Source: Eledone cirrhosa
Taxonomy: Eukaryota > Mollusca > Cephalopoda > Octopoda > Eledonidae
Direction: 5' to 3'
Assembly (NCBI GenBank): GCA_964016885.1
Contig: OZ024759.1
Location: 2,493,001 to 2,557,000, forward strand
Length of the DNA stretch: 64,000 nucleotides
A program made the position numbers and the translations under genes. Below the pieces are notes generated by a model. The model saw only the letters and a list, made by a program, of their open reading frames with translations, ran no database searches and was not told the origin of the DNA. How positions within the stretch are numbered: position 1 is the stretch's first letter; each line of letters begins with the position of its first letter. Shown piece after piece: positions 49,321-61,133 of the stretch.

Positions 49321-52300
49321 TATTTGAGGTAACAAAGAGGTTAAAGTTCTATTTCACCCATGTTTCTCCCTCCTCACTAGGTGAGGTAACAAAGAGGTTA
49401 GAGTTCTGTTTCACCCATGTTTCTACCTTCCTCACTAGTTGAGGTAACAAAGAGGTTAAAGTTCTGTTTCACCCATGTTTCTACCTTCCTCACTAGTTGA
49501 GGTAACAAAGAGGTTAAAGTTCTGTTTCACCCATGTTTCTACCTCCTCAATAGTTGAGGTAACAAAGAGGTTAAAGTTCTGTTTCAACCATGACTCTTCC
49601 TCCTCACTAGTTGAGGTAACAAAGAGTTTAAAGTTCAATTTTCACCCATGTTTCTACCTGCTCACTAGGTGAGGTAACAAAGAGGTTAAAGTTCTGTTTC
49701 ACCCATGGTTCTCCCTCCTCACTAGTTGAGGTAACAAAGAGGTTAAAGTTCTGTTTCACCCATGTTTCTACCTCCTCACTAGTTGAGGTAACAAAGAGGT
49801 TAAAGTTCTGTTTCACCCATGTTTCTCCATCCTCACTACTTGAGGTAACCAAGAGGTTAAAGTTCTATTTCACCCATGTTCCTCCTTCCTTACTACTTGA
49901 GGTAACAAAGAGGTTAAAGTTCTGTTTCATCCATGTATCTCCCTCTTTACTAGTTGAGGTAACAAAGAGGTTAAAGTTCTGTTTCACCCATGTTTCTCCC
50001 TCCTCACTAGTCGAGGTAACAAAGAGGTTAAAGTTCTGTTTCACCCACGTTTCTACCTCCTCACTAGTTGAGGTAACAAAGAGGTTAAAGTTCTGTTTCA
50101 CCCATGTTTCTCCCTCCTCATTAGTTGAGGTAACAAAGAAGTTAAAGTTCTGTTTCACCCATGTTTCTATCTCCTCACTAGTTGAGGTAACAAAGAGGTT
50201 AAAGTTCTGTTTCACCCATGTTTCTCCCTCCTCACTAGTTGAGGTAACACAGAGGTTGAAGTTCTGTTTCACACATGTTTCTACCTTCCTCAATATTTGA
50301 GGTAACAAAGAGGTTAAAGTTCTGTTTCACCCATGTTTCTACCTCCTCACTAGTTGAGGTAACAAAGAGGTTAAAGTTCTGTTTCACCCAAGTTTCTCCC
50401 TCCTCACTAGTTGAGGTAACAAAGAGGTTAAAGTTCTGTTTCACCCATGTTTCTCACCCCTCACTAGTTGAGGTAACAAAGAGGTTAAAGTTCTGTTTCA
50501 CCCATGTTTCTACCTCCTCACTAGGTGAGGTAACAAAGAGGTTAAAGTTCTGTTTCACCCATGTTTCTCCCTCCTCATTAGTTGAGGTAACAAAGAGGTT
50601 AAAGTTCTGTTTCACCCATGTTTCTCCCTCCTCACTATTGAGGTAGCAAAGAGGTTAAAGTTCTGTTTCACACATGTTTCTCCCTCCTTACTAGTTGAGG
50701 TAACAATGAGGTTAAAGTTCTGTTTCACCCATGTTTCTACCCCTTACAAGTTGAGGTAACAAAGAGATTAAAGTTCTGTTTCACCCCTGTTTCTACCTCC
50801 TCCCTAGTTGAGGTAACAAAGAGGTTAAAGTTCTGTTTCCCCCATGTTTCTCCCTCCTCACTATTTGAGGTAACAAATAGGTTAAAGTTCTGTTTCAGCC
50901 ATGTTTCTCCCCCCTCACTAGTTTAGGTAACAAAGAGGTTAAAGTTCTGTTTCACCCATGTTTCTCCCTCCTCACTAGTTGAGGTAACAAAGAGGTTGAA
51001 GTTCTGTTTCACCCATGTTTCTACCTTCCTCACTATTTGAGGTAACAAAGAGGTTAAAGTTCTGTTTCACCCATGTTTCTACCTCCTCACTAGTTGAGGT
51101 AACAAAGAGGTTAAAGTTCTGTTTCACCCATGTTTCTCCCTCCTCACTAGTTGAGGTAACAAAGAGGTTAAAGTTCTGTTTCACCCATGTTTCTCCCTCC
51201 TCACTAGTTGAGGTAACAAAGAGGTTAAAGTTCTGTTTCACCCATGTTTCTCCCTCCTCACTAGTTGAGGTAACAAAGAGGTCAAAGTTCTGTTTCACCC
51301 ATGTTTCTCCTTCCTTACCATTTGAGGTAACAAAGAGGTTAAAATTCTGTTTCACCCATGTTCTCCCTCCTCACTAGTTGAGGTAACAAAGAGGTTAGAG
51401 TTCTGTTTCACCCATGTTGCTATCTCCTCACTATTTGAGGTAACAAAAAGGTTAAAGTTCTGTTTCACCCATGTTTCTCTCTCCTCACTATTTGAGGTAA
51501 CAAAGAGGTTAAAGTTCTGTTTCACCCATGTTTCTCCCTCCTCACTATTAGAGGTAACAAAGAGGTTAAAGTTCTGTTTCACCCATGTTTCTACCTCCTC
51601 ACTAGTTGAGGTAACAAAGAGGTTAAAGTTCTGTTTCACCCATGTTTCTACCTCCTCACTGGTTGAGGTAACAAAGAGGTTAATGTTCTGATTCACCCAT
51701 GTTTCTACCTCCTCACTATTTGAGGTAACAAAGAAGTTAAAGTTCTGTTTAACCCATGTTTCTCCCTCCTCACTAGTTGAGGTAACAAAGAGCTTAGAGT
51801 TCTGTTTCACCCATGTTTCTACCTCCTCACTACTTGAGGTAACAAAGAGGTTAAAGTTCTGTTTCACCCATGTTTCTCCCTCCTCACTAGTTGAGGTAAC
51901 AAAGAGGTTAGAGTTCTGTTTCACCCATGTTACTACCTCCTCACTAGTTTAGGTAACAAAGAGGTTAAAGTTCTGTTTCACCCATGTTTCCACCTTCCTC
52001 ACTAGTTGAGGTAACAAAGAGGTTAAAGTTCTGTTTCACCCATGTTTCTACCTGCTCACTAGGTGAGGTAACAAAGAGGTTAAAGTTCTGTTTCACCCAT
52101 GTTTCTCCCTCCTCACTAGTTGAGGTAACAAAGAGGTTAAAGTTCTGTTTCACCCATGTTTCTACCTCCTCACTACTTGAGGTAACAAAGAGGTTAAAGT
52201 TCTGTTTCACCCATGTTTCTCCATCCTCACTACTTGAGGTAACCAAGAGGTTAAAGTTCTATTTCACCCATGTTTCTCCTTCCTTACTACTTGAGGTAAC

Positions 52301-52555
52301 AAAGAGGTTAAAGTTCTGTTTCATCCATGTATCTCCCTCTTTACTAGTTGAGGTAACAAAGAGGTTAAATTTCTGTTTCACCCATGTTTCTCCCTCCTCA
52401 TTAGTTGAGGTAACAAAGAAGTTAAAGTTCTGTTTCACCCATGTTTCTATCTCCTCACTAGTTGAGGTAACAAAGAGGTTAAAGTTCTGTTTCACCCATG
52501 TTTCTCCTCCTCACTAGTTGAGGTAACAAAGAGGTTAAAGTTCTGTTTCACCCAT

Positions 52556-52571
52556 GGACCTAGCTCCTGAC
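52556..52571 (+). repeat. GGACCTAG marker monomer, copy 5
   Basis: First member of a pair 457 bp apart (8 monomers plus one base). Confidence 0.88.
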
Positions 52572-53012
52572 TAGGTGAGGTAACAAAGAGGTTAAAGTTC
52601 TGTTTCACCCATGTTTCTACCTCCTCAATAGTTGAGGTAACAAAGAGGTTAAAGTTCTGTTTTACCCATGTTTCTACCTCCTCACTATTTGAGGTAACAA
52701 AGAGGTTGAAGTTCTGTTTCACCCATGTTTCTACCTTCCTCACTATTTGAGGTAACAAAGAGGTTAAAGTTCTGTTTCACCCATGTTTCTACCTCCTCAC
52801 TAGTTGAGGTAACAAAGAGGTTAAAGTTCTGTTTCACCCATGTTTCTCCCTCCTCACTAGTTGAGGTAACAAAGAGGTTAAAGTTCTGTTTCACCCATGT
52901 TTCTCCCTCCTCACTAGTTGAGGTAACAAAGAGGTTGAAGTTCTATTTCACCCATGTTTGTACCTCCTCACTAGTTGAGGTAACAAAGAGGTTAAAGTTC
53001 TGTTTCACCCAT

Positions 53013-53028
53013 GGACCTAGCTCCTGAC
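53013..53028 (+). repeat. GGACCTAG marker monomer, copy 6
   Basis: Second member of the 52556 pair; followed by the GGTTAATG monomer. Confidence 0.88.
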
Positions 53029-53180
53029 TAGTTGAGGTAACAAAGAGGTTAATGTTCTGTTTCACCCATGTTTCTACCTCCTCAATAGTTGAGGTAACAA
53101 AGAGGTTAAAGTTGTGTTTCACCCATGTTTCTACCTCCTCACTATTTGAGGTAACAAAGAGGTTAAAAGTTCTGTTTCAC

Positions 53181-53530
53181 CCATGTTTCTCGCCCCACAC
53201 TAGTTGAGGTAACAAAGAGGTTAAAGTTCTGTTCCACCCATGTTTCTCCCCCCTCACTAGTTGAGGTAACAAAGAGGTTAAAGTTCAGTTTCACCCATGT
53301 TTCTCCCTCCTCACTACTTGAGGTAACAAAGAGGTTCAAGTTCTGTTTCGCCCATGTTTCTACCTCCTCACTATTTGAGGTAACAAAGGGGTTAAAGTTC
53401 AGTTTCACCCATGTTTCTACCCCCTCACTAGTTGAGGTAACAAAGGGGTTAAAGTTCTGTTTCACCCATGTTCCCCCTCCTCACTAGTTGAGGTTAAAGT
53501 TCTGTTTCCCCCATGTTTCTCGCTCCTCAC
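53181..53530 (+). repeat. Divergent monomer cluster, shortened copy
   Basis: Same order as 48833-49320, but the monomers between CATGTTCCCCCTCC and the 11 bp deletion unit (near 53489) are missing. It carries the private change GGTTCAAG near 53334. Confidence 0.8.
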
Positions 53531-55051
53531 TATTTGAGGTAACAAAGAGGTTAAAGTTCTGTTTCACCCATGTTTCTCCCTCCTCACTAGTTGACGTAAC
53601 AAAGAGGTTAGAGTTCTGTTTCACCCATGTTACTACCTCCTCACTAGTTGAGGTAACAAAGAGGTTAAAGTTCTGTTTCACCCATGTTTCTACCTTCCTC
53701 ACTAGTTGAGGTAACAAAGAGGTTAAAGTTCTGTTTCACCCATGTTTCTACCTCCTCAATAGTTGAGGTAACAAAGAGGTTAAAATTCTGTTTCACCCAT
53801 GACTCTTCCTCCTCACTAGTTGAGGTAACAAAGAGGTTAAAGTTCTGTTTCACCCATGTTTCTCCCTCCTCATTAGTTCAGGTAACAAAGAGGTTAAAGT
53901 TCTGTTTCACCCATGTTCCTACCTCCTAACTAGTTGATGTAACAAAGAGTTTAAAGTTCAGTTTCACCCATGTTTCTACCTGCTCACTAGGTGAGGTAAC
54001 AAAGAGGTTAAAGTTCTGTTTCACCCATGGTTCTCCCTCCTCACTAGTTGAGGTAACAAAGAGGTTAAAGTTCTGTTTCACCCATGTTTCTACCTCCTCA
54101 CTAGTTGAGGTAACAAAGAGGTTAAAGTTCTGTTTCACCCATGTTTCTCCATCCTCACTACTTGAGGTAACAAAGAGGTTAAAGTTCTGTTTCACCCATG
54201 TTTCTACCTCCTCACTAGTTGAGGTAACAAAGAGGTTAAAGTTCTGTTTCACCCAAGTTTCTCCCTCCTCACTAGTTGAGGTAACAAAGAGGTTAAAGTT
54301 CTGTTTCACCCATGTTTCTCACCCCTCACTAGTTGAGGTAACAAAGAGGTTAAAGTTCTGTTTCACCCATGTTTCTACCTCCTCACTAGTTGAGGTAACA
54401 AAGAGGTTAAAGTTCTGTTTCACCCATGTTTCTCCCTCCTCATTAGTTGAGGTAACAAAGAGGTTAAAGTTCTGTTTCACCCATGTTTCTCCCTCCTCAC
54501 TATTGAGGTAACAAAGAGGTTAAAGTTCTGTTTCACACATGTTTCTCCCTCCTTACTAGTTGAGGTAACAATGAGGTTAAAGTTCTGTTTCACCCATGTT
54601 TCTCCTTCCTTACCATTTGAGGTAACAAAGAGGTTAAAGTTCTGTTTCACCCATGTTCTCCCTCCTCACTAGTTGAGGTAACAAAGAGATTAAAGTTCTG
54701 TTTCACCCCTGTTTCTACCTCCTCCCTAGTTGAGGTAACAAAGAGGCTAAAGTTCTGTTTCCCCCATGTTTCTCCCTCCTCACTATTTGAGGTAACAAAG
54801 AGGTCAAAGTTCTGTTTCACCCATGTTTCTCCTTCCTTACCATTTGAGGTAACAAAGAGGTTAAAGTTCTGTTTCACCCATGTTCTCCCTCCTCACTAGT
54901 TGAGGTAACAAAGAGGTTAGAGTTCTGTTTCACCCATGTTGCTACCTCCTCACTATTTGAGGTAACAAAAAGGTTAAAGTTCTGTTTCACCCATGTTTCT
55001 CTCTCCTCACTATTTGAGGTAACAAAGAGGTTAAAGTTCTGTTTCACCCAT

Positions 55052-55067
55052 GGACCTAGCTCCTGAC
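55052..55067 (+). repeat. GGACCTAG marker monomer, copy 7
   Basis: First member of a second pair, again 457 bp apart. The next monomer has the private junction CTAATTTAGG. Confidence 0.88.
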
Positions 55068-55508
55068 TAATTTAGGTAACAAAGAGGTTAAAGTTCTGTT
55101 TCACCCATGTTTCTACCTCCTCAATAGTTGAGGTAACAAAGAGGTTAAAGTTCTGTTTCACCCATGTTTCTACCTCCTCACTATTTGAGGTAACAAAGAG
55201 GTTGAAGTTCTGTTTCACCCATGTTTCTACCTTCCTCACTATTTGAGGTAACAAAGAGGTTAAAGTTCTGTTTCACCCATGTTTCTACCTCCTCACTAGT
55301 TGAGGTAACAAAGAGGTTAAAGTTCTGTTTCACCCATGTTTCTCCCTCCTCACTAGTTGAGGTAACAAAGAGGTTAAAGTTCTGTTTCACCCATGTTTCT
55401 CCCTCCTCACTAGTTGAGGTAACAAAGAGCTTAGAGTTCTGTTTCACCCATGTTTCTACCTCCTCACTATTTGAGGTAACAAAGAGGTTAAAGTTCTGTT
55501 TCACCCAT

Positions 55509-55524
55509 GGACCTAGCTCCTGAC
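55509..55524 (+). repeat. GGACCTAG marker monomer, copy 8
   Basis: Last copy in the window; none is found in the 57.7-64 kb blocks. Confidence 0.88.
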
Positions 55525-55689
55525 TAGTTGAGGTAACAAAGAGGTTAATGTTCTGTTTCACCCATTTTTCTACCTCCTCAATAGTTGAGGTAACAAAGAG
55601 GTTAAAGTTGTGTTTCACCCATGTTTCTACCTCCTCACTATTTGAGGTAACAAAGAGGTTAAAAGTTCTGTTTCACCCATGTTTCTCCC

Positions 55690-56020
55690 TCCTCGCTAAT
55701 GAGGTAACAAAGAGGTTAAAGTTCTGTTTCACCCATGTTTCTCGCCCCACACTAGTTGAGGTAACAAAGAGGTTAAAGTTCTGTTCCACCCATGTTTCTC
55801 CCCCCTCACTAGTTGAGGTAACAAAGAGGTTAAAGTTCAGTTTCACCCATGTTTCTCCCTCCTCACTACTTGAGGTAACAAAGAGGTTAAAGTTCTGTTT
55901 CGCCCATGTTTCTACCTCCTCACTATTTGAGGTAACAAAGGGGTTAAAGTTCAGTTTCACCCATGTTTCTACCCCCTCACTAGTTGAGGTAACAAAGGGG
56001 TTAAAGTTCTGTTTCACCCA
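55690..56020 (+). repeat. Divergent monomer cluster, truncated copy
   Basis: Matches 48.81-49.14 kb at shift 6875, then switches to ordinary TTAGAGTTC monomers before the C-rich and deletion units. Confidence 0.8.
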
Positions 56021-57658
56021 TGTTTCTCCCTCCTCACTAGTTGAGGTAACAAAGAGGTTAGAGTTCTGTTTCACCCATGTTTCTACCTCCTCACTAGTTG
56101 AGGTAACAAAGAGGTTAGAGTTCTGTTTCACCCATGTTCCTACCTCCTAACTAGTTGAGGTAACAAAGAGTTTAAAGTTCAGTTTCACCCATGTTTCTAC
56201 CTGCTCACTAGGTGAGGTAACAAAGAGGTTAAAGTTCTGTTTCACCCATGGTTCTCCCTCCTCACTAGTTGAGGTAACAAAGAGGTTAAAGTTCTGTTTC
56301 ACCCATGTTTCTACCTCCTCACTAGTTGAGGTAACAAAGAGGTTAAAGTTCTGTTTCACCCATGTTTCTCCATCCTCACTACTTGAGGTAACCAAGAGGT
56401 TAAAGTTCTATTTTACCCATGTTTCTCCTTCCTTACTACTTGAGGTAACAAAGAGGTTAAAGTTCTGTTTCATCCATGTATCTCCCTCTTTACTAGTTGA
56501 GGTAACAAAGAGGTTAAAGTTCTGTTTCACCCATGTTTCTCCCTCCTCACTAGTCGAGGTAACAAAGAGGTTAAAGTTCTGTTTCACCCATGTTTCTACC
56601 TCCTCACTAGTTGAGGTAACAAAGAGGTTAAAGTTCTGTTTCACCCATGTTTCTCCCTCCTCATTAGTTGAGGTAACAAAGAAGTTAAAGTTCTGTTTCA
56701 CCCCTGTTTCTATCTCCTCACTAGTTGAGGTAACAAAGAGGTTAAAGTTCTGTTTCACCCATGTTTCTCCCTCCTCACTAGTTGAGGTAACACAGATGTT
56801 GAAGTTCTGTTTCACCCATGTTTCTACCTTCCTCACTATTTGAGGTAACAAAGAGGTTAAAGTTCTGTTTCACCCATGTTTCTACCTCCTCACTAGTTGA
56901 GGTAACAAAGAGGTTAGAGTTCTGTTTCACCCAAGTTTCTCCCTCCTCACTAGTTGAGGTAACAAAGAGGTTAAAGTTCTGTTTCACCCATGTTTCTCAC
57001 CCCTCACTAGTTGAGGTAACAAAGAGGTTAAAGTTCTGTTTCACCCATGTTTCTACCTCCTCACTAGTTGAGGTAACAAAGAGGTTAAAGTTCTGTTTCA
57101 CCCATGTTTCTCCCTCCTCATTAGTTGAGGTAACAAAGAGGTTAAAGTTCTGTTTCACCCATGTTTCTCCCTCCTCACTATTGAGGTAACAAAGAGGTTA
57201 AAGTTCTGTTTCACACATGTTTCTCCCTCCTTACTAGTTGAGGTAACAATGAGGTTAAAGTTCTGTTTCACCCATGTTTCTACCCCTTACAAGTTGAGGT
57301 AACAATGAGATTAAAGTTCTGTTTCACCCATGGTTCTCCCTCCTCACTAGTTGAGGTAACAAAGAGGTTAAAGTTCTGTTTCACCCATGTTTCTACCTCC
57401 TCACTAGTTGAGGTAACAAAGAGGTTAAAGTTCTGTTTCACCCATGTTTCTCCATCCTCACTACTTGAGGTAACCAAGAGGTTAAAGTTCTATTTTACCC
57501 ATGTTTCTCCTTCCTTACTACTTGAGGTAACAAAGAGGTTAAAGTTCTGTTTCATCCATGTATCTCCCTCTTTACTAGTTGAGGTAACAAAGAGGTTAAA
57601 GTTCTGTTTCACCCATGTTTCTCCCTCCTCACTAGTCGAGGTAACAAAGAGGTTAAAG

Positions 57659-60600
57659 TTCTGTTTCACCCATGTTTCTATCTCCTCACTAGTTGAGGTA
57701 ACAAAGAGGTTAAAGTTCTGTTTCACCCATGTTTCTCCCTCCTCACTAGTTGAGGTAACACAGAGGTTGAAGTTCTGTTTCACCCATGTTTCTACCTTCC
57801 TCACTATTTGAGGTAACAAAGAGGTTAAAGTTCTGTTTCACCCATGTTTCTACCTCCTCACTAGTTGAGGTAACAAAGAGGTTAGAGTTCTGTTTCACCC
57901 AAGTTTCTCCCTCCTCACTAGTTGAGGTAACAAAGAGGTTAAAGTTCTGTTTCACCCATGTTTCTCACCCCTCACTAGTTGAGGTAACAAAGAGGTTAAA
58001 GTTCTGTTTCACCCATGTTTCTACCTCCTCACTAGTTGAGGTAACAAAGAGGTTAAAGTTCTGTTTCACCCATGTTTCTCCCTCCTCATTAGTTGAGGTA
58101 ACAAAGAGGTTAAAGTTCTGTTTCACCCATGTTTCTCCCTCCTCACTATTGAGGTAACAAAGAGGTTAAAGTTCTGTTTCACACATGTTTCTCCCTCCTT
58201 ACTAGTTGAGGTAACAATGAGGTTAAAGTTCTGTTTCACCCATGTTTCTACCCCTTACAAGTTGAGGTAACAATGAGATTAAAGTTCTGTTTCACCCCTG
58301 TTTCTACCTCCTCCCTAGTTGAGGTAACAAAGAGGTTAAAGTTCTGTTTCCCCCATGTTTCTCCCTCCTCACTATTTGAGGTAACAAATAGGTTAAAGTT
58401 CTGTTTCAGCCATGTTTCTCCCCCCTCACTAGTTTAGGTAACAAAGAGGTTAAAGTTCTGTTTCACCCACGTTTCTCCCTCCTCACTAGTTGAGGTAACA
58501 AAGAGGTTGAAGTTCTGTTTCACCCATGTTTCTACCTTCCTCACTATTTGAGGTAACAAAGAGGTTAAAGTTCTGTTTCACCCATGTTTCTACCTCCTCA
58601 CTAGTTGAGGTAACAAAGAGGTTAAAGTTCTGTTTCACCCATGTTTCTCCCTCCTCACTAGTTGAGGTAACAAAGAGGTTAAAGTTCTGTTTCACCCATG
58701 TTTCTCCCTCCTCACTAGTTGAGGTAACAAAGAGGTTAAAGTTCTGTTTCACCCATGTTTCTCCCTCCTCACTAGTTGAGGTAACAAAGAGGTCAAAGTT
58801 CTGTTTCACCCATGTTTCTCCTTCCTTACCATTTGAGGTAACAAAGAGGTTAAAATTCTGTTTCACCCATGTTTTCCCTCCTCACTAGTTGAGGTAACAA
58901 AGAGGTTAGAGTTCTGTTTCACCCATGTTGCTATCTCCTCACTATTTGAGGTAACAAAAAGGTTAAAGTTCTGTTTCACCCATGTTTCTCTCTCCTCACT
59001 ATTTGAGGTAACAAAGAGGTTAAAGTTCTGTTTCACCCATGTTTCTCCCTCCTCACTAGTTGAGGTAACACAGAGGTTGAAGTTCTGTTTCACCCATGTT
59101 TCTACCTTCCTCACTATTTGAGGTAACAAAGAGGTTAAAGTTCTGTTTCACCCATGTTTCTACCTCCTCACTAGTTGAGGTAACAAAGAGGTTAGAGTTC
59201 TGTTTCACCCAAGTTTCTCCCTCCTCACTAGTTGAGGTAACAAAGAGGTTAAAGTTCTGTTTCACCCATGTTTCTCACCCCTCACTAGTTGAGGTAACAA
59301 AGAGGTTAAAGTTCTGTTTCACCCATGTTTCTACCTCCTCACTAGTTGAGGTAACAAAGAGGTTAAAGTTCTGTTTCACCCATGTTTCTCCCTCCTCATT
59401 AGTTGAGGTAACAAAGAGGTTAAAGTTCTGTTTCACCCATGTTTCTCCCTCCTCACTATTGAGGTAACAAAGAGGTTAAAGTTCTGTTTCACACATGTTT
59501 CTCCCTCCTTACTAGTTGAGGTAACAATGAGGTTAAAGTTCTGTTTCACCCATGTTTCTACCCCTTACAAGTTGAGGTAACAATGAGATTAAAGTTCTGT
59601 TTCACCCATGGTTCTCCCTCCTCACTAGTTGAGGTAACAAAGAGGTTAAAGTTCTGTTTCACCCATGTTTCTACCTCCTCACTAGTTGAGGTAACAAAGA
59701 GGTTAAAGTTCTGTTTCACCCATGTTTCTCCATCCTCACTACTTGAGGTAACCAAGAGGTTAAAGTTCTATTTTACCCATGTTTCTCCTTCCTTACTACT
59801 TGAGGTAACAAAGAGGTTAAAGTTCTGTTTCATCCATGTATCTCCCTCTTTACTAGTTGAGGTAACAAAGAGGTTAAAGTTCTGTTTCACCCATGTTTCT
59901 CCCTCCTCACTAGTCGAGGTAACAAAGAGGTTAAAGTTCTGTTTCACCCATGTTTCTATCTCCTCACTAGTTGAGGTAACAAAGAGGTTAAAGTTCTGTT
60001 TCACCCATGTTTCTCCCTCCTCACTAGTTGAGGTAACACAGAGGTTGAAGTTCTGTTTCACCCATGTTTCTACCTTCCTCACTATTTGAGGTAACAAAGA
60101 GGTTAAAGTTCTGTTTCACCCATGTTTCTACCTCCTCACTAGTTGAGGTAACAAAGAGGTTAGAGTTCTGTTTCACCCAAGTTTCTCCCTCCTCACTAGT
60201 TGAGGTAACAAAGAGGTTAAAGTTCTGTTTCACCCATGTTTCTCACCCCTCACTAGTTGAGGTAACAAAGAGGTTAAAGTTCTGTTTCACCCATGTTTCT
60301 ACCTCCTCACTAGTTGAGGTAACAAAGAGGTTAAAGTTCTGTTTCACCCATGTTTCTCCCTCCTCATTAGTTGAGGTAACAAAGAGGTTAAAGTTCTGTT
60401 TCACCCATGTTTCTCCCTCCTCACTATTGAGGTAACAAAGAGGTTAAAGTTCTGTTTCACACATGTTTCTCCCTCCTTACTAGTTGAGGTAACAATGAGG
60501 TTAAAGTTCTGTTTCACCCATGTTTCTACCCCTTACAAGTTGAGGTGACAATGAGATTAAAGTTCTGTTTCACCCCTGTTTCTACCTCCTCCCTAGTTGA

Positions 60601-61133
60601 GGTAACAAAGAGGTTAAAGTTCTGTTTCCCCCATGTTTCTCCCTCCTCACTATTTGAGGTAACAAATAGGTTAAAGTTCTGTTTCAGCCATGTTTCTCCC
60701 CCCTCACTAGTTTAGGTAACAAAGAGGTTAAAGTTCTGTTTCACCCACGTTTCTCCCTCCTCACTAGTTGAGGTAACAAAGAGGTTGAAGTTCTGTTTCA
60801 CCCATGTTTCTACCTTCCTCACTATTTGAGGTAACAAAGAGGTTAAAGTTCTGTTTCACCCATGTTTCTACCTCCTCACTAGTTGAGGTAACAAAGAGGT
60901 TAAAGTTCTGTTTCACCCATGTTTCTCCCTCCTCACTAGTTGAGGTAACAAAGAGGTTAAAGTTCTGTTTCACCCATGTTTCTCCCTCCTCACTAGTTGA
61001 GGTAACAAAGAGGTTAAAGTTCTGTTTCACCCATGTTTCTCCCTCCTCACTAGTTGAGGTAACAAAGAGGTCAAAGTTCTGTTTCACCCATGTTTCTCCT
61101 TCCTTACCATTTGAGGTAACAAAGAGGTTAAAA
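57659..61133 (+). repeat. 3475-bp tandem duplication, copy 1
   Basis: This matches the following block at shift 3475 with no difference found at the landmarks compared. The left edge is GGTTAAAGTT (57658 G) against GGTTAAAATT (61133 A). Equivalent landmarks inside it (57786, 59096, 60064, then 61261) are spaced 1310, 968 and 1197 bp, so the unit is itself composed of related sub-blocks. Sequence at 57280 also recurs 2278 bp later at 59558. Confidence 0.88.

Larger units (their letters stand above)
48634..57658 (+). repeat. Mosaic segment C of the right domain
   Basis: This is a patchwork of blocks seen elsewhere. 48.67-49.1 kb recurs at 55.55-56.0 kb (shift 6875), 49.6-50.3 kb matches 45.57-46.27 kb, 50.98-51.5 kb recurs at 58.49-59.0 kb (shift 7511), and 54.6-55.0 kb matches 46.7-47.1 kb. 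Paired GGACCTAG monomers lie 457 bp apart at 52556/53013 and 55052/55509. The last part is the first of several 968 bp steps (56818 to 57786). No gene, RNA or transposon was seen. Confidence 0.75.
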
